DNA from: Gordionus sp. m RMFG-2023
Taxonomy: Eukaryota > Nematomorpha > Gordioida > Chordodea > Parachordodidae
Length of the DNA: 64,000 nt
Assembly: GCF_954871325.1 (NCBI RefSeq)
Contig: NC_088777.1
Location: forward strand, 11,261,366 to 11,325,365
Direction: 5' to 3'
Both the position numbers and the translations under genes were made by a program. The notes below the pieces were generated by a model that saw only the letters and a list, made by a program, of their open reading frames with translations, was not told where the DNA came from and made no database searches. Shown in pieces: positions 1 to 12,000 of this stretch (position 1 is its first letter; every line of letters begins with the position of its first letter).

Positions 1-437
1 TCTTCATGAAATTTTAATTAAGCATGTTTACAATCTATATTTTTACCCATTTACAACAAAAAAATTTAAAAAACTTTATAAACAACGATTATGACAATTT
101 TAACTTATATCTGTGGTACATCTTAACTGAAATTTTATTTTAACATGTAACAACTTATATTTTTGCCAATTTACGTCAAAAAATTGTAAAAATTTTTTTA
201 AAATAATGATTATGTTACAGCCTAATTGAAATTAATGTTAAAAATACATATTTTTGCCCATTAGCGTTAAAAAAATCTAATATGTTTAAAAATACCGATT
301 ATGATAATTGCCATATTTCCAAGGAACATCTTCATTGAATTTATAATATAATATCTTTTCAATATAAATGATATTTTTTTTTGAGTCAATAAATTTCAAA
401 AATCTTAAAAAATAATGAATATGACAATTGTCACATT
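1..437. repeat. Diverged tandem repeat, about four units of roughly 110 bp
   Basis: Units start near 1, 121, 223 and 329. Each begins with a TCTTnAnTGAAATTTTA-like segment, has a central TATATTTTTGCCCATTTA-like segment, and ends with a GATTATGACAATT-like segment. Copies differ by many substitutions and small indels, so the array is old. It may continue upstream of the window. No coding potential is seen. Confidence 0.65.
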
Positions 438-865
438 AAATTATTTTCCTTAAAAAGATCATATAAAACAACATAAATAAGTTGAATATAAATATTTAAA
501 AAAAAATTATTTAGAAAACCCACCTCTTTTAATATAAAGAAATTGATAATTTTAGAAAAATGATAAAAAAAACTATAATAGATTTCACTTAAAAATTGTA
601 TATTTACAATAAATTTCATATAAGAATTCCTCAAAAAAATATACTTACAAAAGAAGATTTAAAATTTTTATCAAAATATGTTCAAAAATCTTTTTGAACT
701 TCAAGAAATATTTTTTATTTAAAATCTTGGGCGTGTGAAAATCACTAATAAATTGTAATAAAAATAATATTACAATAGTAGCATATCATTTTTTATTAAA
801 AAACATCAAATAATAAATAACAGTTGTTTTCTTTTAAATAAATGCATTTGCAATATATTTATTGT

Positions 866-1090
866 TTTGCGGTAATGCGCTCGCGATAATGACTTAGCGC
901 AAACATATTCGCGATAAAAAATTCGCTGTAAAGTGTTCGCATAAGTTTCGCTAAAATGCATTCGCTCTAATAAATTAGCGGTTAAGGTTTCGCACAAATA
1001 AATTCGCGAAATTGTCTTCGCTATAAATGTTGCTATAAAAACTTTTCGCGATAAACGCCATTCGTGATAAAAGTTTCGCTGAATTGACCT
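866..1090. repeat. 14-bp minisatellite, about 16 degenerate units
   Basis: A motif close to TTCGCGATAAAAAA recurs with a 14-base step: TTCGC-like cores start at about 867, 880, 894, 908, 922, 936, 947, 961, 975, 989, 1003, 1017, 1030, 1045, 1061 and 1075. The TTCGC core and a following TAAA are best kept; one step is 11 bases and a few are 13-16. The array is much richer in CG dinucleotides than the flanking intron. A 102-codon open frame on the minus strand runs through it but has the repeat's periodic composition and no family similarity. Confidence 0.75.
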
Positions 1091-1349
1091 GATACGTTCG
1101 TTGGCCATTTCCACACAAACGATTTTTATCTAGGATAAGGTTACCGTTATCTTCGATGTGACTAATTTTGTTGATCAATTAAATTTCTTGTAAACTAAAA
1201 ATTTTATTCAAAATTGTTGAATTTTAACCGAAATATATTTCTAATCTTGAAATTAAGAAATCGAGGATATGCAAAAGTAATAAATAAGTAAAAAAGAGAA
1301 ATGATAAAAAATAAAGTATTAAAATATAAATTTTTTATTTATTTTATAG

Positions 1350-3040
1350 TTTGAAACGAGGGCCGTTAGAATAATGGACATGATATCTTCCATCGACATG
1401 CATGCCTTTTTCAATGAAAATGGACCTAAAGTTTTATTGGCCAGATTTCAGGTTTGACCTCCCTTTTTAAAAAAATTAATATTAGGTTACCGAATTTCGG
1501 GAACGAAAGTTTTATGGTCAATTTACAAATTTGATTCAATATCAATTAATAATAACTAACTTTATTAAAATGAAAGATTGTTTAGCAAGTTTTTCAAATT
1601 AAAATATGGTTTATGTAGAAAGAAACGGATATCTGCCTTAGACAAGTTCCTTACATCATCGCACATCCTTGCCCTTTGGCAAATAAACTAACACGGAAAC
1701 CCGACCAATTGAATACCGGCCCCTCACGTTCCCCCAATTATTCCCTTTCTTCCACGTCTGACAACGAAATTGAAACTTTGGAAGAAAGAAACAGAGAAAA
1801 GAACGAGGAAGGAACAAAAATGGAAGAAAAGAATGAGGATGACGAAGACGAGGAAGGGGAGGGATTGGAAGGGAGACGGAATGCCAATGGAAAGGAGTCC
1901 AAGCCTCCTCGTTACTACCTCAGGGAGGACTCCGAAAGCAATCCCTGCGCCTTAGCCACGAGTTTGAACATACCTGGTAAACAAATATTGTCTTCCCCTC
2001 TCCCCAATGTTAGGAAATAAAACCTGATTTTACTCAAAAATTTTAAACATGCACTGAAATATTTATTCCTTCCACCATCATCATGACTTTACAACTAAAA
2101 AAAGCACATCTTTTAATTAATTTCAAAATGAGTTTTTTTTGTGAGTGAATAAAATAATCGCTCCATGCAAGCAAAATTCGTTTAATACCCTGATGACGGT
2201 AACAGCTATTTAACTAATTATCCTCAGATTAGTCTAACCTTTTTTTGGGTGGTCATTCTTAAATATCGTAATTTCATTTTTTTTTTAAATGTGTGATCAA
2301 AAAATTATCTGCTAAAAACATATCGAATATATACTCCACAAGATAAATCAATACGTTGTTTTCCCCCAAGGGCGGCCCTGATGAAATCTATCCTCAATTT
2401 ACTCAAGAACATAGTCTCCGAGCCTGTTCATATCAACCAATACGCTAGGCAAAGTAATTTTTATTGAATGGAATTATTGTGACTTAGAGACAAAAAAATA
2501 GTTGGGTACACTTAGTAGGAGCAAAGTGAATGGTGCATTGAAAAAAAATGAGGAAAGTCATAATATTTATCGTCTAACGCGATTATATACTGTCCCCCCC
2601 CCCCCTACTGACATTTTGCTTATATTCTCATTCAATTAATATGATATATCCTTTTGCTATTCAATGAAAAATTTGTCCCCTTTATTTTAAAAAAATATTT
2701 ATCAATGCCCCGATAATTGTCAATTTTAATGCAAATCATAAAGTGATGAATTCTAACTTCATATCCTGTCTCAAACACGTGATCAGCAATGTGGATTATT
2801 ATGGAGCTTCCTTATTTCTATTAGGTAAATGAATATTTTTCTCGAGATTTTATCTTAAACCAAAAAAATAATTGATTGTCCTGAATAATATTAATAATAA
2901 ATGAATAAATCTCAATAATTTTTTGTTATATAGCCTTAGACCTTGTTTCAAATTACATCTTCTCCGAACCTTCTGAGTTATTTTCCATTCAAAAGACTGG
3001 GATGACTGATTTAATGTTGAAAGCACTCTTGGAGAAAGAG
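1350..3040 (+). CDS. HUWE1: HUWE1 exons 1-5: DUF913 armadillo-like region
   Basis: Exons: 1350-1451, 1619-1976, 2343-2453, 2744-2824, 2934-3040. Recognisable pieces are [63 protein letters not shown] and [14 protein letters not shown], which line up in order with human HUWE1 DUF913. Between the second and third pieces, exon 2 carries an acidic Glu/Asp/Lys segment (about 1785-1870) where human HUWE1 has its own variable acidic and Gly-Pro-rich insert. This part belongs to the N-terminal armadillo-repeat-like ring that in known HUWE1 structures shapes the substrate-binding arena. Phases run 0, 0, 1, 1, 1 and return to 0 at 3040. Confidence 0.92.
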
Positions 3041-6000
3041 GTATAAAACATAATTTATTATCACTGGATTTTATTTTGTTAATGATATTGTAATATGTTA
3101 ATAAATCGCGTTATGACAAACTAAATAGGTGTCTGATTATACTACTAGTGAAGAAATGAGGAGTATTTTTTTTATTATATGATATATTGTATTTTATGTA
3201 TAATGTCAGTATCTCCATAATTTACCCAGGTGAATAAATGCAGTGTAGTGTGTTTTTGTAAGAATTTAGCCTCAAATATGTTGAATAGTAAGAGGGTATT
3301 GTTATGAAAGATATCGATTTGTCCATTCACATTTTTTTTGATATTTTGTTTAATGACTTGGCTTATTATTTTTTTTCAAACAATGTGAGAATTGATTAAA
3401 TTATATTCTTATTGCCTAAAAACTAGGGGTTGTCCGATACTACTTTTTGGAGGCCGATCCAATATTCCCAATATTAAATTGTTATCCACCGATTACCGAT
3501 CCGATACATATTATTAAGGTTGGCAAAAAATGAAAAAAACAGATACTTAATTTTATTTTAATATATATTTAAAACTGATAAGTACAATAATTTTCTAAGT
3601 TTATATAGTTTACAAAATCTATAAAGTAATTTATGTCGAATAATTGAGTTAATTTTATAAACGAGTCTGCGGGTTAAAGTTAATATAATATAAAGAATAA
3701 AAAAAAATCAATAATTTATTTAATAGATCGCGATAAATTAATAGATCAATTTATACATCATAACACATATCAATTTTGTATTCTGTAAAGATTACAATGG
3801 TTTTAATTTTAATATACTTTTTATTAGTATAACATCTATATTTTAAACTTATGTAATTTAAATATATAATATGATCAGTTATAGTTTATATTCAATTCAA
3901 TTGTAATTCTAAAAGTATATAAAATATTTTTATTGTTAAATCATTTTTTATCAAATATATATGAAATTTGAAATAAATATTTTAAAATAATATTTAACAT
4001 TAATATATCTAAGATTTCTTTTTAGAAATACCAAAATTTCCAATTTATTAGAAGTCAGCCTACGACTATTGTAACTGTCAATATCACTAGCTTCATTAAA
4101 AACTGATTCTGAAGAGATTATCTCACACTTTTATAAACAGAATGCGCGAAAAAATAAATATGGCAGAATGTTAATTAATTAATTATTATTATTTAAAAAA
4201 TATATATATAAAATAGATTTCGATTTTATTTATAAAAATAAATGATTTTAGATATGACTTTTTTTAAAAATTTTATAACATTTTATTTTTGTTAAAGACG
4301 CCATTTTATATCGGATTGGATTGGAAAATTTTATAATATTGGCCGATAACCGATATTTAAATGAACGAAATATCGGCCCGATCCGATAATCGGTACATGC
4401 CTACTAATGGCTAAATTTCGGCTAAATTGACTCAACCTTCAGGCGCCTGCCGGGGAAAATCCGTCAACATTAAGGCGTTTAATTTATATAAGCTTCTTTA
4501 AAATTTTAGCTGCTATCTTCTTAAGAAAAACCCCAAGACCAAATGGTTTATTTGATTTTTCGCCGGTTAAAAATATAGTAATTGCCCAACTATACTAAGG
4601 ACTAAATCTTGCTCATTTTTTCCTTAGGTAATTCCATCTTGCATTATATAATGCTAAATACATTGCATAAATATTTTTAATCGAAAAGTTTCCATCCACC
4701 CGAGAAATAATGACATCTCTCCCTACCATCTTCACCAGTCTGTGCCTCAACCATAGGGGTATGCGAGCGTTTCTGGCGAAGGAACCCTTCGACAAGCTTT
4801 TTAAAATTCTAATCTCACCCAAGTATCTTTCCGCCCTTAAACTCAGCCCGAAGCAATTGAAACGGCGGCGACGTATGCTTAGCAGAGCCGACCCCCCTAA
4901 CGCTTCTTCCTTCAGTTTATTTTTTATATTTTTCTTTCCAATTTTTTTTCCTTCTAATTTGGCAGAATTTTAACCCAATAAGAACCCAATAATTGTGCTG
5001 CTTAAAATGCATACCATATTTACACTAGAGCCTCCACATGCCTATTTAAAAATGGATCGAATAGTGCATTATTTGTATTTGAATCGAACGAATTAAATAG
5101 TTTACTATTCATATTTGTAGGAATAATTAAATTAACTATTTGTATTCGATTCTAATTATTCGAATAAATCTTCTTTTTTTAAAATATAAAATGATGCAAG
5201 ACCGAATTTTTAATTTTTTTTTATTATTGCATATCTATTTTTAAATAGAAAAGGAAAATGTAATAATTTATAATAAAGAATCTGCGATCAAGTTGTTAAC
5301 GATAATACATATTTAATTTATAATGCTATACCAATTTTTTAAGATGTGTTTTCCATTTTTTTTAATAAGACATAAGATTATGACTGAAAATTCGGTTCAA
5401 CTAAGAGCAGTTCATGTATACCTTGTTAATCACATAGGCAAATGCTTTAATTTTATTAAAAAACATATTTATTATTCTGAATAATTCTAACATCTAATTA
5501 TTCATATTATTCGAATAATTCTTTATTCGTATTCTAACAAAAATGAATAATTTACAATTCGTTTCTACTCCTAATTAAACGATTCATTTTTTTGAGTAGA
5601 CTTAATCTAGGCTTAAATTTCAAATCATTTTAACAATGGTTAAAAAAATAAATAAAATATCTCCAATATTTTTAGCGGAACCTGCCCAAGATTTCGGAGC
5701 TATGATTGACGAATTATTGAGACACCAACCTACCCTGAAACAAGACGCTATGGCTTCCATTTGCAAGGTTTTCTTACCTCATTTAAAAAAAAATATATAT
5801 TGTATAGTTGGAGTGTTTACTTTCTCCAATCATATTTTTGTTTAGTTATTCCGTTCTTTTATTAACCCTTTTCTCACAAACCTAAAAGGTTATAGCCGAG
5901 CTTGTCGCCATGGGCAAAAGTCACCAATTCGAGCTCAAATCGACTCCAGTATCAAAACCTGCCCCTACCAATACCACTTCCACCGCGTTGACCACTACTC

Positions 6001-9000
6001 TTACTACAACTTCTAACTCTAACCTTCCCACTAATAACACCACGCCTCCTACATCCCAGGACCGTATATTGAACCCTACTACTAGCGAGATTTCGCAACC
6101 TGATAATTTAAATATTTTTCCCTATGGTAGGGCCTTATCTGTCTCGCCTGCTCGTAGCACTTCATCTTTAACCAGCAGTTCGATCTCTAGCCATGATTCC
6201 TGCCATTCCAATTCTGATCTGGAAGATAATCTAGATAATTTAGGGGGTCCAGAGCCGGTAATCACTGAGAATAGGAACGTAGAGGAAATACAAAGGGAGG
6301 ACCAAAGGGACTTAGAAGGGATCGAGGGTGGAATGGAGAGGATGAATGAGACCTCCGGGGTTAGGACAGGTCTAGGGGGGATGGAAACCCTATTCGAGGA
6401 GAGAAGTAGGATAACTGCCAGCGAAAACATCGTCGATATCAATGATGGGTGATTTTTTTTCTTTCCATTTATTTTTTCTATTACAAAAAAAGGTCATATT
6501 TTATAATAAACAATTACCTGTTTTATAAAAATCTTCATTAATTATATTATTATAAAATTCTATCGATAAATTGGATTACAATTGCATCTTGTCTCATGAA
6601 ATATTTGCTAATTGTCAGATGCGAAGGTTTCCAGACGAGATATTATAGGTCTTAATTAACATTTTAAATTTTTATTGGAGAGTTTAAAAAATTTTAATAT
6701 AAATAAATGAATAGTTTAATAATATAAAATAATAGAATAGGTTATTTAAATAACATTATACTCTATTAATATTTAATAATTATCATCCCTAATCAAAAAT
6801 TATAAAAGTAGTGATTGGCATTATTTACACATTTTTGCCTCCATTTATAAAAGGGATAAAATAAAATTTTATTAACGCCTGATGAAATGAATTATTTTTA
6901 TTTGTTACTGGGGTACGATGCCATCAGTGTCAAAATTATTCTTAAAAGAATGAAAAATAAATAAAGAACGTGTTAAACGTTAATATACCAAAACCGTAAA
7001 ATAATTATTTATTTATTCATTTTTACTAACTAATTTATTCAAATATTTTTTCACCAAAAGCTCGATGGACACGAATCATGATAATATGGAACCTGGTAAG
7101 AAACACTCGAAATCAGGTTCTCATCATCAGGAAACTTCCCATTTCTTGGATTTTACTTATAACGTGGTATGTATTTACCTTGTTGCTCTCATAAATAAAT
7201 CATTGCCCTGTTGATAGCACAATTATCGCCCTTTCATGGCTATTATATAAATTTGGAAAAAATTGCTTCTTTAAAAAAATATTTTTTTTGATAAAATTAA
7301 TATGGTTATGGACCCTTACATTCAAACATACAAATCTATCAATTTTTGTTAAGAACGATTTAGTTTTAAAATTAGGATCCATTACGATGGTCTGATAACA
7401 TATTTTAATAGCCCCAACACTTATTAACTGATTTCTGAATGATGTACATTCCCTCTACCTATGCAAATATTTTTGTAATGATAATATTTACCCCCTCTCT
7501 TAAAAAGCTATTTTTGTACATCAATTTATTGTAATATAAGTTTCATGCCGAACTGTCATTTTATGATGTTGATTAAGGTGACATAATAATATGTAAACAT
7601 CACTAAATTCGTGACAGGTATAGAATATTCACCCCATTTTTAACCTAATTAGCCGCCTCTTTTACTTAATTTGATATCTTAGGGCGTTTTGATTGTTATT
7701 TTATAATGTGTATGCAAAAATCGCCTTGTTGGAGGTATACCGATTACCCTATACAGCCTTTTAGAAGTCGATTTGATCAAGTTGATATTAGCCTATCGAC
7801 AATATCCTTCTTTCAATTTTTAAAGATAATATCATGGCGAGAATATCTTTAGGGAAAAGGTTGAATAAAAAATATACCAATAAAAATAAACTGAAATAGT
7901 TTAATTTGACATTTTTATATAACAAATCGGTCTGTCTAACTTTCGCCCAATAACCAATTTACAAAAATATAAAAGTTCTGACTGTTCCGATATTGAGAAT
8001 CATACATCCCTTATAGCTATTAAGCTATTAATTCTCGAAAAATACAAATATACATATATTTTTTTACGCCTGCTTTTTTCCCCCTCTTTCTATTTGCCTC
8101 CAGCTCAAGTTTTTGGAAGCCATAATCTCGAACGGTTTTAGTAGCGACCATTGCCAGGCCTTCATAAACAAAGGCGGGGGCGATCTATTGTTGCAACTAG
8201 TGAGCCTGCCCGTTCTACCCTTCGATTTCATACACACCAAAGCTTTCAACGCTTTCGTTTCCGTTTACAAATGGGTCGTGGTGAGTATTAGCAAATGATA
8301 AATAACGCCAAATATATCATAATATATACTAGTAGAACAGGATGAGGAAATAGATAGGAACGGAGGGAGAGAAAAGAAATAATGAAATAAGGATTGAACA
8401 AGCAAGAAAATTAATAAAATGGAAATTCTATGGCTATTAATCAAATTTTTCATGTATTTTATAAAAAATAGAGTTGTCCAAAAAAGACACCATTTTTAGC
8501 TCTCAAATCTAATCATTTTCCCCTTTAAAATAAAATGGAATAAATAAACTTTTAGACATACAGCCACTACCCTACTATTCTTAACATGTGCTCGAAGACG
8601 CTTTATGAACGGATGGAATCTCTTCGTTTCGACAATGAAGAATTTTGGCCCCATTCCACCATTTACGGTCTAATTCAAAATACGGAACAGAAGCCAGTTA
8701 GAATGGGTGGGTATGGCCTATATCCACTTAATCCCTGGGTGTTTGGCCAGTTATCTCATATAGTTACGCTGGTTTATCTTCTCAAGAGTGTCAACAAATT
8801 GCCCAAGGTTTCTTAACTGCTTTTTATATTATGTTTAAAAATAAGTAATATATTATAAAAATAATACCCTTACTCCCATCCTTTTTCTTAATTTTATACA
8901 ATAAATATTTGATGTTATCTTTCACTATGAATATTTAGTTGGAAGTCAAGAAATCTATAGCGCAGTATTGGACGTCTAACGTTGGAAAACCTCTTATATT

Positions 9001-12000
9001 AACATTAAATCATTTCGCTTTGCGATTGTTCCATGAGAACCAAAAATATTTGGGTATTTAAATTTTGATTCAATTAGTTCAAATTGAAAGAAAGAAAGAA
9101 AATATATTAGCTAGAGGAAAGAAAGTAAGAAAGAGAAGCTTGAACCAAATTTTTATATTCCATTCTCTATTCTATCATACTCTTTTAACCAACAACCTAA
9201 TAGCTTGCCCTAATCACCCAGACCCCCCATCGGATCGCGATATTAAAATTTTTTCAGGTCTTTCTTCTACCCTTAACGACTCCTTATTGTCCTTGACAAG
9301 CGGACTTATGGAAGTATGCTCATCCTCTTGCTTCTACAATGCTCCTAGTAATACAGCCCCAGTCTCTAGCAATAGAACTAACCTGGCCAGCAGTAGGCCA
9401 GAAAATAGCCTCTCCCAGAGCGCAAACCTTCAAAACAGGCAAATTTTCTATTTCATAATTGATTTTATAAAAATGCATTGATGTAAGAATGGGGGAAATA
9501 ATAATTTTAATAAAAATAATATTTATTAATCCTATCGAAAATAGACAAATAACGACTTCAGCCAATGAGAATTCGGCCATGGCTAATCCTACTACCACCA
9601 CCAGTACAGCTATAAGCTCTGCAAGTAACAGACGGGCTATCTATAACCCTCCCAGACCATATATGCCATCCACTAGCCAAGGGCTCGATAGTATTTTAAC
9701 CTCTTCTGCAGGCCTACCTAACCCTACTTTGTATAGCGTTATAAATACGGCGGCCATGTGCGTCACCTTAAATTACAGGATAGTCTTGAAGTTGTACAAT
9801 ACTGGTGTGCTCCGGCCTAAGTACATTTAATATTTTGCATTGCCGGAAAATGTTAATCTTTATATCATTTACCTTCAAAATCTTTATTTTATTAAATTTT
9901 GAGAAACATGAGATCTGTAAAATTTATATACAGATATTCTTATGACGGGATTGTTAGTTATTCTTAGTACCTAAGAAGATTCTGATTTTGTTTTATATTA
10001 TATAAGAAAATCATGTAAACAATTTTGCTAATAATAATTATAGGCTAAATTTTTATCAATAATTATCATCGATTCTAAATTATTCCATTTATCTATCTTG
10101 ATAATAGTTGTTTTCCATTAGGGATTTTGTTTTTTATATATAAGCTATCAAGTTTTTTTTAGCCACAGAAGATAAAAAAAAAACTAAGGAAAGTAAAGAA
10201 AATAAATAAAGTTACGAGAAAGTTGTAGGAGAAAAAAAATGAAATATTATCGAGTTATCTTTAAGAACTATGGAAGCTAAATAAATTCTAAATAAATTGG
10301 GACCGACACCAAGTAAGATAAAGTGATTGACACAAGGTTAGTTAGTAGTAATATGATTATATACAATTTGATTATTTAGATCTAGATGCGTTCCCTACTT
10401 CCTTCAATTCTTGAGGCAAATGTGCCGAATACTTCTCAATGACAAAAAAGTCGCCAATAAAATGACGTTGCAAAAATTCGTGGCCTCCAAGACGCTGGCT
10501 TACTTTTTCGCCTCGCTTCAGCTCGTGATCTTGGGTTAGATTTTTTTAAAGAAATTTATTTTGAAAGAGTAATTATAATTAAAAAAATTTTGCCCACCTT
10601 TCAATGCGTGATATTATAGGAATAAGGATTTATTATAAGATTAAATGTAATAATTCGAATCACAAATACACTAATTTTTAGAATTTTTTAGCCACTTCAC
10701 TAAATCCAGAATTATAATTGTGTAGAAACAGCTCTCTTATTTAAATATTATTTGAACTGAAGTGATTATTTTAGTAAATTATAATATAACTTAAATATTA
10801 GTTTATCTATCATCTATATAGGTGAAAGTATCTTTATATTAAGTATTTCCCGTTTTCTCTCTATTTTTACAAGATTCCTAGTACACACTCCTCTCGACAG
10901 CTGTTATTTTACGAGATATGCTAGGCTAACATTAAATTCTAGTGTTATAATAAAATACGATAACTAACGTCAATTTGGGAATTTAGACCAATCAGTTGTC
11001 TATTTTTCATGCTTATATTATTCATTTTAAAAAAATCTTAGACGATGATAAGGATGACAAGAATTCGCCTCCAGCTATAAATTCCAAGGATATTCAATGT
11101 TTCCTCGACTTTTGGGTTCTAATAACCACTCCTCATACCCTTATGGAGCCTTCCCTCCGACTTATACCAGGGATGCCCGATTTGTCAACGAATGAGCGCT
11201 CAAAGTTAGTGAGCCAACTGGAACATTGCAAATTCGCATCTTACGTCTACTCCAATACCCTGAAAGTTCTGGGTTTATGGTTGGATAAGATAGGCGCTAC
11301 TGAAGTATATTATAAAAAAAATATGTATCTTTTTTCGTGTGGATTAATTATTTCGGCATGGAATCAGGCTGCTTATATGCGGACACCCTTTAGTTGATTT
11401 CTTCAAGCATTTGGGGCGAAATATTGATGGGGACGAATAAAAATAAAGATAGGGATATAATAATGAATTGAAAAGAAGAATAGAGAAATTTAATTATTCA
11501 CACTTTTACTTATCTTGTATCACTAAGTCGCCAGCACTCTTGGATCCCCTTTCGGTTCAAGCAATTTGTTCCATCGTTATAAACACTATCAGTGGGTCAC
11601 GCTCCATCCAAAACAAGCTTGAAATGTTCGCTAAACTTAAGAGCAAGAATCTCGTCATCTCTAACAATAGCGCTAATAGTTCAGCCCTTACGGCTAGTAA
11701 AAACATAGCCACCACAAACAGCAACCTACCATCGTCCGAAATTGTCGGCACTGGTACAGACCAGGGCCTGGTAGCGGGTTCAGAAGGTTATTTGTGTTAC
11801 AAACATTATCAAAATATTTTTTGGTTAAAAAAGTTGCTCTCCAGAGCATGGTATTATTGTTGTAAATGGATATCAAACAACATAATTAAAGAAAGGATTA
11901 ACATCATAATATAATTACCATGTTTAAAAATATCAAGTTTAAATATTAGGTGTTTTACAATCGGAATAGCCATTAGTGTTCCCGCAATGGAACTATAATT

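Larger units (their letters stand above)
1..1349. other. HUWE1 intron (3' part), repeat-bearing
   Basis: This stretch has no coding similarity and ends in a good acceptor (TTTATAG before 1350), so it is the 3' part of an intron whose donor lies upstream. It holds a diverged tandem repeat of about 110 bp (1-437) and a 14-bp minisatellite (about 866-1090), both listed separately. The open frames on the minus strand here run through these repeats and are not genes. Confidence 0.8.
3041..4688. other. HUWE1 intron 5 with two dispersed repeats
   Basis: A 1.65-kb intron. Its middle is a short non-autonomous DNA-transposon-like element (about 3425-4402), followed directly by a dispersed repeat shared with 32155-32420 (about 4407-4615). 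Nothing else is recognised. Confidence 0.7.

Noticed and set aside
866-1090. CRISPR-like array
   Set aside because: Units are 14 bp, contiguous, without spacers, in a eukaryotic intron.
806-1114. 102-codon open frame on the minus strand
   Set aside because: It runs through the 14-bp minisatellite and its residues follow the repeat period; no family similarity.
6122-6442. 106-codon minus-strand open frame
   Set aside because: Antisense shadow of the Ser/Glu-rich HUWE1 exon 8.
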